Source: an uncultured Pseudomonadota bacterium (GTDB lineage Bacteria; Pseudomonadota; Alphaproteobacteria; RF32; CAG-239). Taken from it: a DNA stretch of 64,000 bases. The position numbers and the translations under genes were made by a program. The stretch covers positions 62,001 to 126,000 of the forward strand of contig CADAJN010000004.1 in assembly GCA_902788365.1 (NCBI GenBank), given 5' to 3'. The notes beneath the pieces were generated by a model, which did no database searches, was not told where the DNA came from, and saw nothing but the letters and a program-made list of their open reading frames with translations. Below, one piece after another: positions 18,948 to 27,193 of this stretch; position 1 is the stretch's first letter, and the number at the start of each line of letters is the position of its first letter.

Positions 18948-19775
18948 TCAAATATTGCCCGCATGCACATAATTTAAATGTTTGCGTGCCACGTCGCATA
19001 ATTGCAGCACGGTTTCAACCGGAGTTGGCTCAATAATACACTTATAACGCGGAAAATAGCGGCTGATGTGCAGCGGAATTTCCGGCGATAATGATGCCAA
19101 CCAGCTCGCCTCTGCTTCCATTTGTTCCGCGCTGTCATTTTTACCCGGCACAATCAAGGTTGTTACCTCTATATGGCATTTATCATAAGCTGTTGCAATT
19201 GTTTGTTTGACGCAATCAAAACTGCCGCCCACATAATCGTAATACTCTTGGCTGAAGCCCTTCAAATCTACATTCATGGCGTCAATCAGCGGCAGCAAAT
19301 CAATCAGTGGCTCTTTATTGATATGTCCGTTTGTAACAAGCACCGTTTTTAAGCCGGCTTGGCGCAACAAAACCGCACAATCGCGCACAAATTCATAGCC
19401 GATAAACGGCTCATTATATGTAAATGCCACCCCTAAATTGCCCCGCGGTTCATGCGCCATTTTTTGCGCCAACTCAACCAGTTGCGACGGTGTTATATTT
19501 TGTAAGCCTATTTCATTATATCCGGCCATTGAAATTTCATAATTCTGGCAAAACGGACAGCGCAAATTGCAACCGAAACTCCCGACGGAGAGAATCTTTT
19601 GTCCCGAATAAAAATGATATAGCGGCTTTTTTTCAATCGGGTCAAGCGCGATTGATGTTATTTTACCATAGTTAATCGGCCGCACCACGCCGTCAATACA
19701 GGCTCGCGCTTTACAAAAACCGATTTGCCCTTCATTTAATTTGCATCGGCGCGGACAAATACTGCACTCTGCCAT
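18948..19775 (-). CDS. AmmeMemoRadiSam-system radical SAM enzyme
   Basis: Radical S-adenosylmethionine protein of 275 aa. The cluster-binding motif is CNLRCPFC (Cys69, Cys73, Cys76), and an N-terminal CSICPRRCKL region with Cys21 holds further cysteines, as in pyruvate-formate-lyase-activase-like proteins of the AmmeMemoRadiSam set. The ATG at 19775 overlaps the stop of the upstream Memo-AMMECR1 fusion by one base (TGATG), so the two are translationally coupled. The system is conserved in anaerobes and archaea, but its reaction is unknown. Confidence 0.88.
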   Translation of the reverse strand: MAECSICPRRCKLNEGQIGFCKARACIDGVVRPINYGKITSIALDPIEKKPLYHFYSGQKILSVGSFGCNLRCPFCQNYEISMAGYNEIGLQNITPSQLVELAQKMAHEPRGNLGVAFTYNEPFIGYEFVRDCAVLLRQAGLKTVLVTNGHINKEPLIDLLPLIDAMNVDLKGFSQEYYDYVGGSFDCVKQTIATAYDKCHIEVTTLIVPGKNDSAEQMEAEASWLASLSPEIPLHISRYFPRYKCIIEPTPVETVLQLCDVARKHLNYVHAGNI

Positions 19776-21160
19776 CAATGATGCCTTTCTACTTGAAAAT
19801 AAAACAACTGCACCGGTTCAAACGGCGCAATACCGGCTTTTTGCCGTGCAATTTGTAACTGCTGAGTTAACGTGTTCACGCCTTCAATATCCGGCAATAA
19901 CAAACCGCGGCGGTTACCGTTTTGCACCACCACGCCATGAACTTTCGGATTTAATACAACATCCGGAGTCACCGGTTTTATCGGCGTTAAAACGTCAACA
20001 CTATAGACAATTTCATCAAGCTCATCAGGCAATACCGGTGTAAAGCGCGGATCTTGAGAACAGGCTGAAATCGCATTATGCCAAATTTCCGAGGCTATAT
20101 TTTCACGCACTGGTTCAATGGTGCCAATGCAACCGCGCAGTTCGCCGTTTTTCTTTAAGGTAACAAACACACCGGCGCGTTTATCTAATAATTCTGTCGG
20201 CCGATTGGTGGCAAAATCAAGCGGTTTTCCGGTTTGCACAAAAGTTTCCACACAGCGCCGCGCCCACTGCACCAAATTGTCCTCGCTTTGATGCCGTTTT
20301 TGCGCCTGTTCATGTAATTGCGCTGCATATTGTTCACCAAATTTACGCGTTTTATCATCTTTGCCAATTTCAAACTTTGCCACGCCGTAACCAACCCCAA
20401 ACGGGCCTTCATAAGCCAGCAGTTTACTTTTAACCGCTTTGCCGTCAAGCGCACCAACCATAATTAAAAATGAACGATGTCCGCACTCGCCGGCCGCCTC
20501 ACAAAAATCCGGTTTCATGGCAAACAATGCAGCAAAATCGCCGCTATCCAATGCCGCTGTTATTTTTTCATCAAATACCGGACCTTCAGCCGCAAAACCG
20601 TATGGTCCGTCCGCCGACAACTTATGCGACAAATCTCCGCTGGCCACAAAAACAGTGCGTCGCCCCAGCTTTTGGGAAACTTCACAAATAATCTGCCCAA
20701 GTTGATAATGTTTAAGCAATGATAACCCCGATAAACCGATACGCACAACCTTATATTTTTGCCATACTTCATTCAAAAAGCGTAGCGGAATGATTGAACC
20801 GTGATCAAGCGCCGGATCACGTTCTCCCAATGTGCCGCAAGGTAACTTCTGTTCCCGACAGGATTTTTCCAAAGCTTTTACAAATTCTGCATCATAATCG
20901 GCATGAATTTTGACTTGCGGCGCCCCGAAACGGGCAAAATTGCCATCAGCACCTTTGCCGCCCGACACATGGAAATAATCACCATATAACTCGGCATGCG
21001 GTGTGGTTAAAATGATTGTATCAGGCTTAAATTCCGCCACAAAACGCATTACTTGACGGTAAGCATCAATGGTTTTCTGAATCGTTTTTTCTTTACCCTG
21101 CCCCACTTCCGGGAATATAAGCGGCGGGTGTGGCACGGCCACTGCGGCTAAAATTGTCAT
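19775..21160 (-). CDS. Memo-like/AMMECR1 fusion protein (AmmeMemoRadiSam B + A)
   Basis: A 461-aa fusion. Residues 1-270 form a LigB/Memo-like domain with the metal-site landmarks PHPPLIF, TTPHAELYG, LDHGSIIPL, SGDLSHK and GECGHRSF. Residues 290-461 form an AMMECR1 domain with the hallmark LRGCIGTIEP and QDPRFTPV. Usually these are two proteins; here they are one chain. The start at 21160 has a GGAG site 6 bases upstream, and the longer frame back to 21262 has no family similarity. Downstream is the coupled radical SAM partner. The substrate is unknown; one complex or sequential reaction is inferred from the fusion and the TGATG overlap. Confidence 0.88.
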   Translation of the reverse strand: MTILAAVAVPHPPLIFPEVGQGKEKTIQKTIDAYRQVMRFVAEFKPDTIILTTPHAELYGDYFHVSGGKGADGNFARFGAPQVKIHADYDAEFVKALEKSCREQKLPCGTLGERDPALDHGSIIPLRFLNEVWQKYKVVRIGLSGLSLLKHYQLGQIICEVSQKLGRRTVFVASGDLSHKLSADGPYGFAAEGPVFDEKITAALDSGDFAALFAMKPDFCEAAGECGHRSFLIMVGALDGKAVKSKLLAYEGPFGVGYGVAKFEIGKDDKTRKFGEQYAAQLHEQAQKRHQSEDNLVQWARRCVETFVQTGKPLDFATNRPTELLDKRAGVFVTLKKNGELRGCIGTIEPVRENIASEIWHNAISACSQDPRFTPVLPDELDEIVYSVDVLTPIKPVTPDVVLNPKVHGVVVQNGNRRGLLLPDIEGVNTLTQQLQIARQKAGIAPFEPVQLFYFQVERHH

Positions 21161-21319
21161 ATTCGGCTCCTTATTTATTGTTACTGCAGTTATTTTATGC
21201 CGACCGGATAAATTTTCAAGACTTTTCTGTGCCGACAATAAAAAAACACCGAACTTTAACAACTTTGTAATCTTTTTGTGTTAAATAACATATATCAATT
21301 AACAGCAAGGATATGGACA

Positions 21320-22111
21320 ATGCGTGTAATTATCAAAGATGACAAACAAGCTGTAGCCGAATGGGCTGCTCAATATGTAGCTTATAAAATCAATCAGTTT
21401 AAACCGACAGCCAAGCGACCTTTTGTATTAGGTTTACCGACCGGTTCAACACCGCTTGGCATGTATAATGAACTGATAAAAATGTTTCGTGCCGGCAAAG
21501 TTTCGTTTGCTAATGTGGTTACCTTTAATATGGATGAATACATCGGTTTGGCACCGAATCATCCGCAAAGTTATCATTATTTCATGCAAGAAAATTTCTT
21601 TAAACACATTGATATTAAACCCAATAACACGCATATCTTGGACGGTCTAACCAAAAATTATGCTAAAGAATGCGCCGATTTTGAATTTGAAATGCGCCGA
21701 CTCGGCGGGGTTAATTTGTTTATCGGCGGTGTTGGCGAAGACGGTCACATTGCATTTAACGAGCCGTTTTCTTCACTGCGCTCGCGCACACGCGTTAAAA
21801 CCCTGACCGAAAGCACCATTAAAGCCAATTCACGCTTTTTCGGCGGCGATTTGAAAAAAGTGCCGACCCAAGCGTTGACCGTGGGTATTCAAACCATTAT
21901 GGATGCTCAAGAAGTGATGATTTTAGCCACCGGTGCCAACAAAGCCACTGCCCTTAAACACGGCATAGAAGGTGCTGTCAGTCACGTTTGGACCATTTCG
22001 GCGTTGCAGGAACATCCGCACGGCATTATCGTATGCGATAAAGATGCCACTCAGGCATTAGAATCCCAAACTGCGGCTTATTTCTTAGAAGTGGAAAAAA
22101 ACAACTTCTAG
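21320..22111 (+). CDS. nagB: Glucosamine-6-phosphate deaminase
   Basis: Converts glucosamine-6-phosphate to fructose-6-phosphate and ammonia, feeding amino-sugar carbon into glycolysis. Active-site residues fall at the same numbers as in E. coli NagB: Asp72 in NMDEYIGL, Asp141, His143 and Glu148 in GEDGHIAFNEP. The phosphate loop is GLPTGSTPLG. The ATG at 21320 has an AAGGA site 8 bases upstream. The gene is divergent from the Memo fusion and overlaps the convergent phosphatase by 4 bases. No nagA is in view. Confidence 0.95.
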   Translation: MRVIIKDDKQAVAEWAAQYVAYKINQFKPTAKRPFVLGLPTGSTPLGMYNELIKMFRAGKVSFANVVTFNMDEYIGLAPNHPQSYHYFMQENFFKHIDIKPNNTHILDGLTKNYAKECADFEFEMRRLGGVNLFIGGVGEDGHIAFNEPFSSLRSRTRVKTLTESTIKANSRFFGGDLKKVPTQALTVGIQTIMDAQEVMILATGANKATALKHGIEGAVSHVWTISALQEHPHGIIVCDKDATQALESQTAAYFLEVEKNNF

Positions 22112-22938
22112 GAATTTATTGTTTCAATTAAATCTCTAATCTTGGCCAAATCTTGCGGACGACACAAAACGCAAGGCTTTTTGGTATGCATATCTTCGGT
22201 AAAATATTCTGACGATAAAGTATCGTAAATTTTATTGCTGTTATATTCAAAAACCTTAAATCCCAGATGCTCGGCTATCGGTAATGCGCCGGCAATATCC
22301 CATAAATGCAAATGCATGCAATATGCTATTGCCTCGCCGATAAGCGGATAAAAGGCTTGGCTGACGGCCGAAAAATAATTAAACAGCAAAGCCTTGTCGG
22401 TTGAAAAGTTTTTGCTAGGCCGCCAATACCATGCATGACCGAAAATTATCGGCGCTTTGGCTTTTTGCAAAGGTAACAATTCGCTTTTTTCGGCCTTTGC
22501 CGTAAATGCATTTTTTACCCGATATGCTTTATGTTCGTCACAATAAATCAGCTCTTGCAATTTCGGCATATAAATTATCCCCAATAAAGGCTTGCCTTTT
22601 TGATATACGCCAATGGTTAAACCATAAAGCGGGTGGCCATGTGCATATTGGATGGTGCCATCAATAGGATCAATCACAAACTGATAATCGGTTTGAGCAA
22701 TTTTATCAAATATATCGCCGTGATAACGCGTTATTTTTTCTTCATCAATAATCATATAGTTCAAGTCAGCAAAATGGCTCTGCACTGCTTGTTCAAACAA
22801 ATCGGATATTTGCACATCAACATCCGTTACAACCGAGGCAATATTTGCTTCTTTATTGCCCAAATCTTGCAATTTTTGCTGTCTGTTTTCCATTAACTCG
22901 CCGGCTTGGCGAGCAAAGTCTAATAAAACCTCTATCAT
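22108..22938 (-). CDS. Inositol-monophosphatase-family phosphatase
   Basis: Mg-dependent sugar-phosphate phosphatase of 276 aa. Metal-site motifs are DEE at 65-67, DPIDGT at 90-95 and LWDIAGALPIAEHLG in the C-terminal half. The family includes IMPase, CysQ, and HisN-type histidinol phosphatases; the sequence does not separate these. Its 3' end overlaps that of nagB on the other strand. GGAGTAAAAT precedes the start. Confidence 0.85.
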   Translation of the reverse strand: MIEVLLDFARQAGELMENRQQKLQDLGNKEANIASVVTDVDVQISDLFEQAVQSHFADLNYMIIDEEKITRYHGDIFDKIAQTDYQFVIDPIDGTIQYAHGHPLYGLTIGVYQKGKPLLGIIYMPKLQELIYCDEHKAYRVKNAFTAKAEKSELLPLQKAKAPIIFGHAWYWRPSKNFSTDKALLFNYFSAVSQAFYPLIGEAIAYCMHLHLWDIAGALPIAEHLGFKVFEYNSNKIYDTLSSEYFTEDMHTKKPCVLCRPQDLAKIRDLIETINS

Positions 22939-23010
22939 ATTTTACTCCTTATGGTATCTAACATAATAACTTGGCATAAAATAGCAATCTAAAAAAGCAT
23001 ATTTCTCCCC

Positions 23011-23052
23011 AAAAACAAAAGAGCCTCGGGGCAAATATCCGAAGCTCTTTTG
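23011..23052 (-). terminator. Intrinsic terminator after the holin-like gene
   Basis: CAAAAGAGC and GCTCTTTTG, with further inner pairing (TTCGG/CCGAG), form a long stem; on the minus strand it is followed by TTTTGTTTTT. Confidence 0.8.
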
Positions 23053-23060
23053 TAATCAAA

Positions 23061-23561
23061 TCAGAAATCGGCCGGTTTGGCGGCTTCTGTTTCTTCTTCT
23101 GTCGGCGTCTGCACTGCAGGGTTGTGCGCTTTTTCCTCGCGATAAATTCCCACATCGCGATATCCGCTGATACCAAGAAGAGTAAATAGGGTAACGCCCA
23201 GTGCATAACTGTCAACAACCTTAAATGACTCAATAAACTGAGCCAAAATCAGATTGTTGGCGTACCCTAGAACAAGACACCATCCGATGGCCGGTATCCA
23301 CAACTTGTTGGACAACACCTTCTTCTTATCCAGGGGCTTGATGTCAAGCGGCCCCAAATAGAGGAATTTGCGTAGCTTCACGTCGCGGATACTACCGATA
23401 CCGGTAATCAGCGCAAACGGCGCAAACAACTCAAGCCAGTTAATAGGCTGACACGATTCAATGTGCGGTGCCAACACAAAATTAATAAAGAATCCGATGG
23501 CTATCACGCCACCAAGGGCCGGGATCCAAAGTCGCGACCGCTTTACTCTAACTCCAAACAT
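23061..23561 (-). CDS. Holin-like small membrane protein made of two tandem copies
   Basis: A 166-aa protein of unknown function with four membrane helices. Residues 11-61 and 87-137 are two copies of one unit at an exact 76-residue offset: LWIPA at 11 and 87, the IES of LAxxIES at 34 and 110, and RD at 59 and 135. Thirteen of 26 positions in the first segment are identical. Each unit is two helices with a short hydrophilic tail, which resembles small phage holin and GTA-holin proteins, but I cannot confirm that family. The C-terminus is an acidic, probably disordered tail. GC content is near 50%, above the neighbours, which hints at transfer. It has its own strong promoter and terminator. 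Confidence 0.7.
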   Translation of the reverse strand: MFGVRVKRSRLWIPALGGVIAIGFFINFVLAPHIESCQPINWLELFAPFALITGIGSIRDVKLRKFLYLGPLDIKPLDKKKVLSNKLWIPAIGWCLVLGYANNLILAQFIESFKVVDSYALGVTLFTLLGISGYRDVGIYREEKAHNPAVQTPTEEETEAAKPADF

Positions 23562-23594
23562 AAGCTATATATTAAAAATTAGTAATCTATGCCT

Positions 23595-23623
23595 AATATA
23601 AATCTCCTTGACAAATTTGTCAA
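23595..23623 (-). promoter_or_regulatory. Promoter with palindromic operator for the holin-like gene
   Basis: On the minus strand TTGACA (23623-23618) and TATATT (23600-23595) are 17 bases apart, close to consensus. The -35 box lies inside a perfect 16-base palindrome, TTGACAAATTTGTCAA (23608-23623), a likely repressor site. The sequence just upstream of the -35 box (AAAAGGTG before TTGAC) also precedes the -35 box of the gene at 26996. Confidence 0.7.
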
Positions 23624-23694
23624 CACCTTTTTTATGCACTATTGTGCAATTTTCCACATGAAATAAAAAAAATGCAAATTTTTAAAAAAAAGGC

Positions 23695-23723
23695 TTGCAA
23701 TTTGAATTTTTATCATATATAAG
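23695..23723 (+). promoter_or_regulatory. Promoter for tRNA-Asp
   Basis: TTGCAA at 23695-23700 and TATAAG at 23718-23723 with a 17-base spacer, 15 bases before the tRNA. Confidence 0.65.
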
Positions 23724-23737
23724 ACTAAATGTTCTAC

Positions 23738-23814
23738 GGGGGTGTAGTTCAGTTGGTTAGAACGCTGCCCTGTCACGGCAGAGGTCGCGAGTTCGAGCCT
23801 CGTCGCTCCCGCCA
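23738..23814 (+). tRNA. tRNA-Asp (GUC anticodon)
   Basis: A 77-base cloverleaf with encoded CCA. The anticodon stem-loop is CTGCC-CTGTCAC-GGCAG, giving GTC; the acceptor GGGGGTG pairs with CGCTCCC; G73 is present, as expected for Asp. Confidence 0.95.
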
Positions 23815-23821
23815 TTAAAAC

Positions 23822-23851
23822 AAAAAGAGTGCCTTTACGGCACTTTTTTTG
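23822..23851 (+). terminator. Intrinsic terminator after tRNA-Asp
   Basis: AGTGCC/GGCACT stem extended by A/T pairs, followed by seven or more T residues. Confidence 0.85.
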
Positions 23852-23859
23852 TTTTAAAT

Positions 23860-24069
23860 TACTGAAAGAGATTGGCTCGAACTTGCGACCGTAGGGCGTG
23901 AGCCGAGAATAAGAAATGCTCCGGTGGAGCATTTCTTAACGCAGGGTGCAGTTTGCTTAATGAATTTTTGAGCGATAGCAAAAAAATGAATTTAGCAAAC
24001 AAACTGAGTGCGAAGCCGAGCTGAGTTGCTCCCGCCAACAAAAGAAAGCCGCTTTTTGCGGCTTTTTTT
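23860..24069 (+). repeat. tRNA-derived remnants and hairpins downstream of tRNA-Asp
   Basis: A gene-free patch of about 300 bases up to 24115. It holds an inverted copy of the tRNA-Asp T-arm (23874-23890, 16 of 17 bases match the reverse complement of 23783-23799), a perfect 12-bp hairpin (23911-23937), the 10-base tRNA-Asp 3' end GCTCCCGCCA again in direct orientation at 24028-24037, and a second terminator hairpin (AAGCCGC/GCGGCTT plus T-run, 24045-24069). It looks like the decayed end of another tRNA-Asp-type unit. Proteins predicted across it on either strand are spurious. Confidence 0.65.
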
Positions 24070-24115
24070 GTTGGTTGGATATGACGAGCTGAACGAGCGA
24101 CCATCGTAAGGTAAT

Positions 24116-25672
24116 TTACGCAAAATAATCTTTACCGCCGGAAGACACACGGCTGATTGGCATTTGTTCTTTTTGCGTCCGCGTTTTGTCTGCGGTTTCA
24201 ATTCTATCCAGTGTTTGATTAACAAATGCAATATGGTTTGCGTCTTTTTGAGCATCGGCTAAATCTACCCACTGTTTACCGGCATTTTTCAACAACAAAT
24301 TGCGCGATTTTTCATCCATATCTTTGGTGTCCAAAAGTTCATTAAATGTAGACTCCAGCAAAATTTTTTTAAGCGGCAGATTTTTTCTGATTTTCGGCAT
24401 CAGTTGCATTAACCCCATCACCTTATTCTTACCCGAAAAAGTGTCATTAACCACATTCACACTCTTCCATAAATATTCATCTTGTTCGTCATAGCGATAT
24501 TTTTGCACATAATGCAACATTTTGTTTAATACCTGCACTTTGTTTTCATCCCGCGGTGATGTTTCAATAGCCTTAATATAATGTGATATTGCTTTATCTG
24601 TTTGATTATGAATTCTCTGCATTCCCTTTTCATCAATAAATCCGATACAAGATTCTTGAGCCACAATCGCATCGGCATATTTTTCATGCGCCTTACTTGA
24701 AATAGGTTCATTATTGGCCTTCATCTTGGCAAAATAACGTTCATACGCTGTCTGCACCATGCGGGCAATTTTCGGAGTTAATTTTTTGCCTTCCTGTTGC
24801 AGATATTGCTGACATGATTGAATCCGATCAACATCACAGGTTAAATTCAGGGCATCTTCCATATATTGACGGGCAATCCGCTTTTCAAGCCCGATTGCAT
24901 CAGTATTATACCCTTTATCCTTGGCAAAATAATGGTCATGAATGCGACCGATATTTTCATAAATAATCGCCATCTGCTCACCGCTTATGGCATTTTGCTG
25001 ATGCAAACTTTCCATCTGTTTAATATCATTTTCCAGACGTATTTTTGCACCCAATGACATTGTGCTGTCGGTGCTGATGTCTAAAATATCGCGCACCACG
25101 TCTAAAACCGTAAATGTGTTTGCCATTTGCGGAAAATGCCCCACACGATGATTAAACATTAAATCGGCGTTCTGCTTTGGTGTTTCCAGCAAATTTATAT
25201 CCGTAAAACCGATGAATTTATATATTTCATCAACAGCTTTGTTTAATTCCATAATATTCATGGAAAGTGCTTTATTTTTGATGCCTTCCAATTTTTCGTT
25301 CAAATAATCTTGAGCCACTTGCGCCGCTTTGGGATCAGTAAATTCAAATTTGGTCTTTTCAACATCAAAGTCTTTACCGAAATATTTTTGAAATTTACTG
25401 ACAATATCCTGATTTTGCTTTTTTTCTTTCTCGGTATAAGCATTCGGCAAATAATTTGACATCAGCTCTTTAAGCGAGGTTGTTAACAATTCCTCCGGTG
25501 TCATGTGTGAAATTATTACCGAAGACCAACCTGTTTCGTTAGCAGAATCTACATTAGCGTCTTGTTCTTGCATTTGTTTTTTCTTCCAATGTGATATTTT
25601 CTGCCAAAATTTTTTTAAGCGATTCGTTTGATTTTGCTCGGTCAATTCTTCGTTTACAGCGATTGTTTCCAT
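24116..25672 (-). CDS. Unrecognised all-helical protein
   Basis: A 518-aa hydrophilic protein I do not recognise. There is no signal peptide or membrane helix. The N-terminus is basic (RLKKFWQKISHWKKKQ), and the rest is predicted to be helical with TPR-like spacing of small and aromatic residues, for example AISHYIKAIETSPRDENKVQVLNKML. A promoter-like TTGAAT and TATAAA pair lies upstream on the minus strand. It sits next to another large unknown gene (25791-26996) but is separated from it by a strong terminator, so it is its own unit. Codon use resembles its neighbours. Confidence 0.75.
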   Translation of the reverse strand: METIAVNEELTEQNQTNRLKKFWQKISHWKKKQMQEQDANVDSANETGWSSVIISHMTPEELLTTSLKELMSNYLPNAYTEKEKKQNQDIVSKFQKYFGKDFDVEKTKFEFTDPKAAQVAQDYLNEKLEGIKNKALSMNIMELNKAVDEIYKFIGFTDINLLETPKQNADLMFNHRVGHFPQMANTFTVLDVVRDILDISTDSTMSLGAKIRLENDIKQMESLHQQNAISGEQMAIIYENIGRIHDHYFAKDKGYNTDAIGLEKRIARQYMEDALNLTCDVDRIQSCQQYLQQEGKKLTPKIARMVQTAYERYFAKMKANNEPISSKAHEKYADAIVAQESCIGFIDEKGMQRIHNQTDKAISHYIKAIETSPRDENKVQVLNKMLHYVQKYRYDEQDEYLWKSVNVVNDTFSGKNKVMGLMQLMPKIRKNLPLKKILLESTFNELLDTKDMDEKSRNLLLKNAGKQWVDLADAQKDANHIAFVNQTLDRIETADKTRTQKEQMPISRVSSGGKDYFA

Positions 25673-25745
25673 ATTATTTTGTCCCTTTAGATAAATTTGT
25701 CTATTTATAACATAATTTCACTGCAAATTCAAGTATAATTTTAAA

Positions 25746-25785
25746 CAAAAAAACGAGTAGCCGTGCATGGCTACTCGTTTTTTTC
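25746..25785 (-). terminator. Intrinsic terminator (usable on both strands)
   Basis: A perfect 12-bp stem (AAACGAGTAGCC with GGCTACTCGTTT) with a 6-base loop, T-rich on both sides. It ends the gene at 25791-26996. Confidence 0.9.
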
Positions 25786-25790
25786 TCATG

Positions 25791-26996
25791 TTAATAAGGT
25801 GCATTCCACGTGATGTAGTTCCGATGATAATCCAGACGTTCCATATACTTCTGCAACAAATTGCTCACACAAAGCACAGCCAAGCGTGCCAATTCTTCGT
25901 GCTCGGGATATTGCCAAATCAGCCATGATGCCATAACCGGCGACATCTGAGCTTTTTGCATCAGCGGTAATAACTCCTCTTTCAGCATTAACCAACGTTT
26001 GTCGGCATCTGTTTCGGCCACACACTTTTGCTCTAAATCCGTCAGCGTAAATACACGCTCAAACGCATCTTGCCACATCAAAAAACCGCAAGCTGCCACG
26101 GCTTTGGCTAGTGAAAACTTCAGTTGCGATATATTGAGCAAATTTTCCACTTGCGATTTAAGACGCAAATTCAGCAAGTCAGCCAACAATTCCCTATTTT
26201 CAATGTAGCTGACGGCCAAAAAATGCCTCAAATGCTTGTCAGAGCCACGGTCTGCCCGATCAATCATCAAACCGATAACCGCATCACACAAAAACGGATC
26301 TGCCATAGAACACTGATTGATTACCAGATCAATAATACTGTCACACCCCTTGGTGGTAAACAACTTCTTCTGTGCTTTTTCAGAAGCAAAAGCTGCACCA
26401 AAATGGCTTTGCACATAATCGCGCGCCAAGGTGATGTAATTGCAATTTTGCACTTTTTGAGCGAAAATCTGACGTTCAGCTTCGTTCATATTAGGAATCT
26501 CGGTCTGCAGTTTGCAATAATCAAGCAGATCAATTTCCTGTATCGGAGGCAACTCAAATGTATGCAAATAAACAGCTATTCGCTCTTCGTCGCCGCTTTC
26601 ATACAAGCGCAAGGCAAAATCTTCATCCAGCGGTTTATCCAGTGTTTCCAGCTGCGCCGGTGGCATTTGCAAAAGCGTTTTTTTCTCGGCATCGGTCAGC
26701 GCTTTTTTGCGCCTTGCCAGAGCCTTCACATACACGTAGCCGGCATTGGTGCCAATCAGCTGCGGCAAAACCTCTTGCGGCGGAATATTTTTTGCAAAAT
26801 ACGCACGCAAAATGTCCCCAACTTCGGTTAATGTCAGCGTTTTGCCAGATGTTTTGCGGCAATACCAATCCAACTCCGTATTCAAATACTTTGCCTGCGG
26901 CATACCGTTCATCATTTTTACCAAAAGAAAAACCTGATCATCATCCAGACCATTTTTGGCTAACATTTTAAGCCAAAGATTTTTAATAATATTCAT
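25791..26996 (-). CDS. Unrecognised cytoplasmic protein
   Basis: A 401-aa protein I cannot assign to a family. It is leucine- and alanine-rich, with no signal peptide or membrane helix, and looks like a helical repeat scaffold (for example HLRHFLAVSYIENRELLADLLNLRLKSQVENLL). It contains scattered cysteines without a clear metal motif. A good promoter lies at 27038-27065 and a strong terminator follows, so it is monocistronic. An open frame of 235 codons on the other strand (26124-26831) is a shadow. Confidence 0.75.
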   Translation of the reverse strand: MNIIKNLWLKMLAKNGLDDDQVFLLVKMMNGMPQAKYLNTELDWYCRKTSGKTLTLTEVGDILRAYFAKNIPPQEVLPQLIGTNAGYVYVKALARRKKALTDAEKKTLLQMPPAQLETLDKPLDEDFALRLYESGDEERIAVYLHTFELPPIQEIDLLDYCKLQTEIPNMNEAERQIFAQKVQNCNYITLARDYVQSHFGAAFASEKAQKKLFTTKGCDSIIDLVINQCSMADPFLCDAVIGLMIDRADRGSDKHLRHFLAVSYIENRELLADLLNLRLKSQVENLLNISQLKFSLAKAVAACGFLMWQDAFERVFTLTDLEQKCVAETDADKRWLMLKEELLPLMQKAQMSPVMASWLIWQYPEHEELARLAVLCVSNLLQKYMERLDYHRNYITWNAPY

Positions 26997-27037
26997 ACGC
27001 TTAATTGTTAAAGTTAATAATTAGAAAACTGCTTGAC

Positions 27038-27065
27038 AGCATACGCTCTTTTACAATTAAGTCAA
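27038..27065 (-). promoter_or_regulatory. Promoter for the unknown gene at 26996
   Basis: On the minus strand TTGACT (27065-27060) and TATGCT (27043-27038) lie 16 bases apart. The -35 box is preceded by AAAAGGTG, as at the promoter of the holin-like gene. Confidence 0.6.
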
Positions 27066-27193
27066 CACCTTTTCAAAACTTTCATAATTATACCCCGCCG
27101 ACAAAAAATATTATTGATTTCCGATGCAAATTATATACACTGGAAAAAGGTTGTAAAATAACCACATAAATTATTGAGCGGCGGAGGTATATC

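Noticed and set aside
26124-26831. Long plus-strand frames over the unknown gene at 25791-26996
   Set aside because: Shadow of the minus-strand gene, which has a promoter, terminator and normal amino-acid use.
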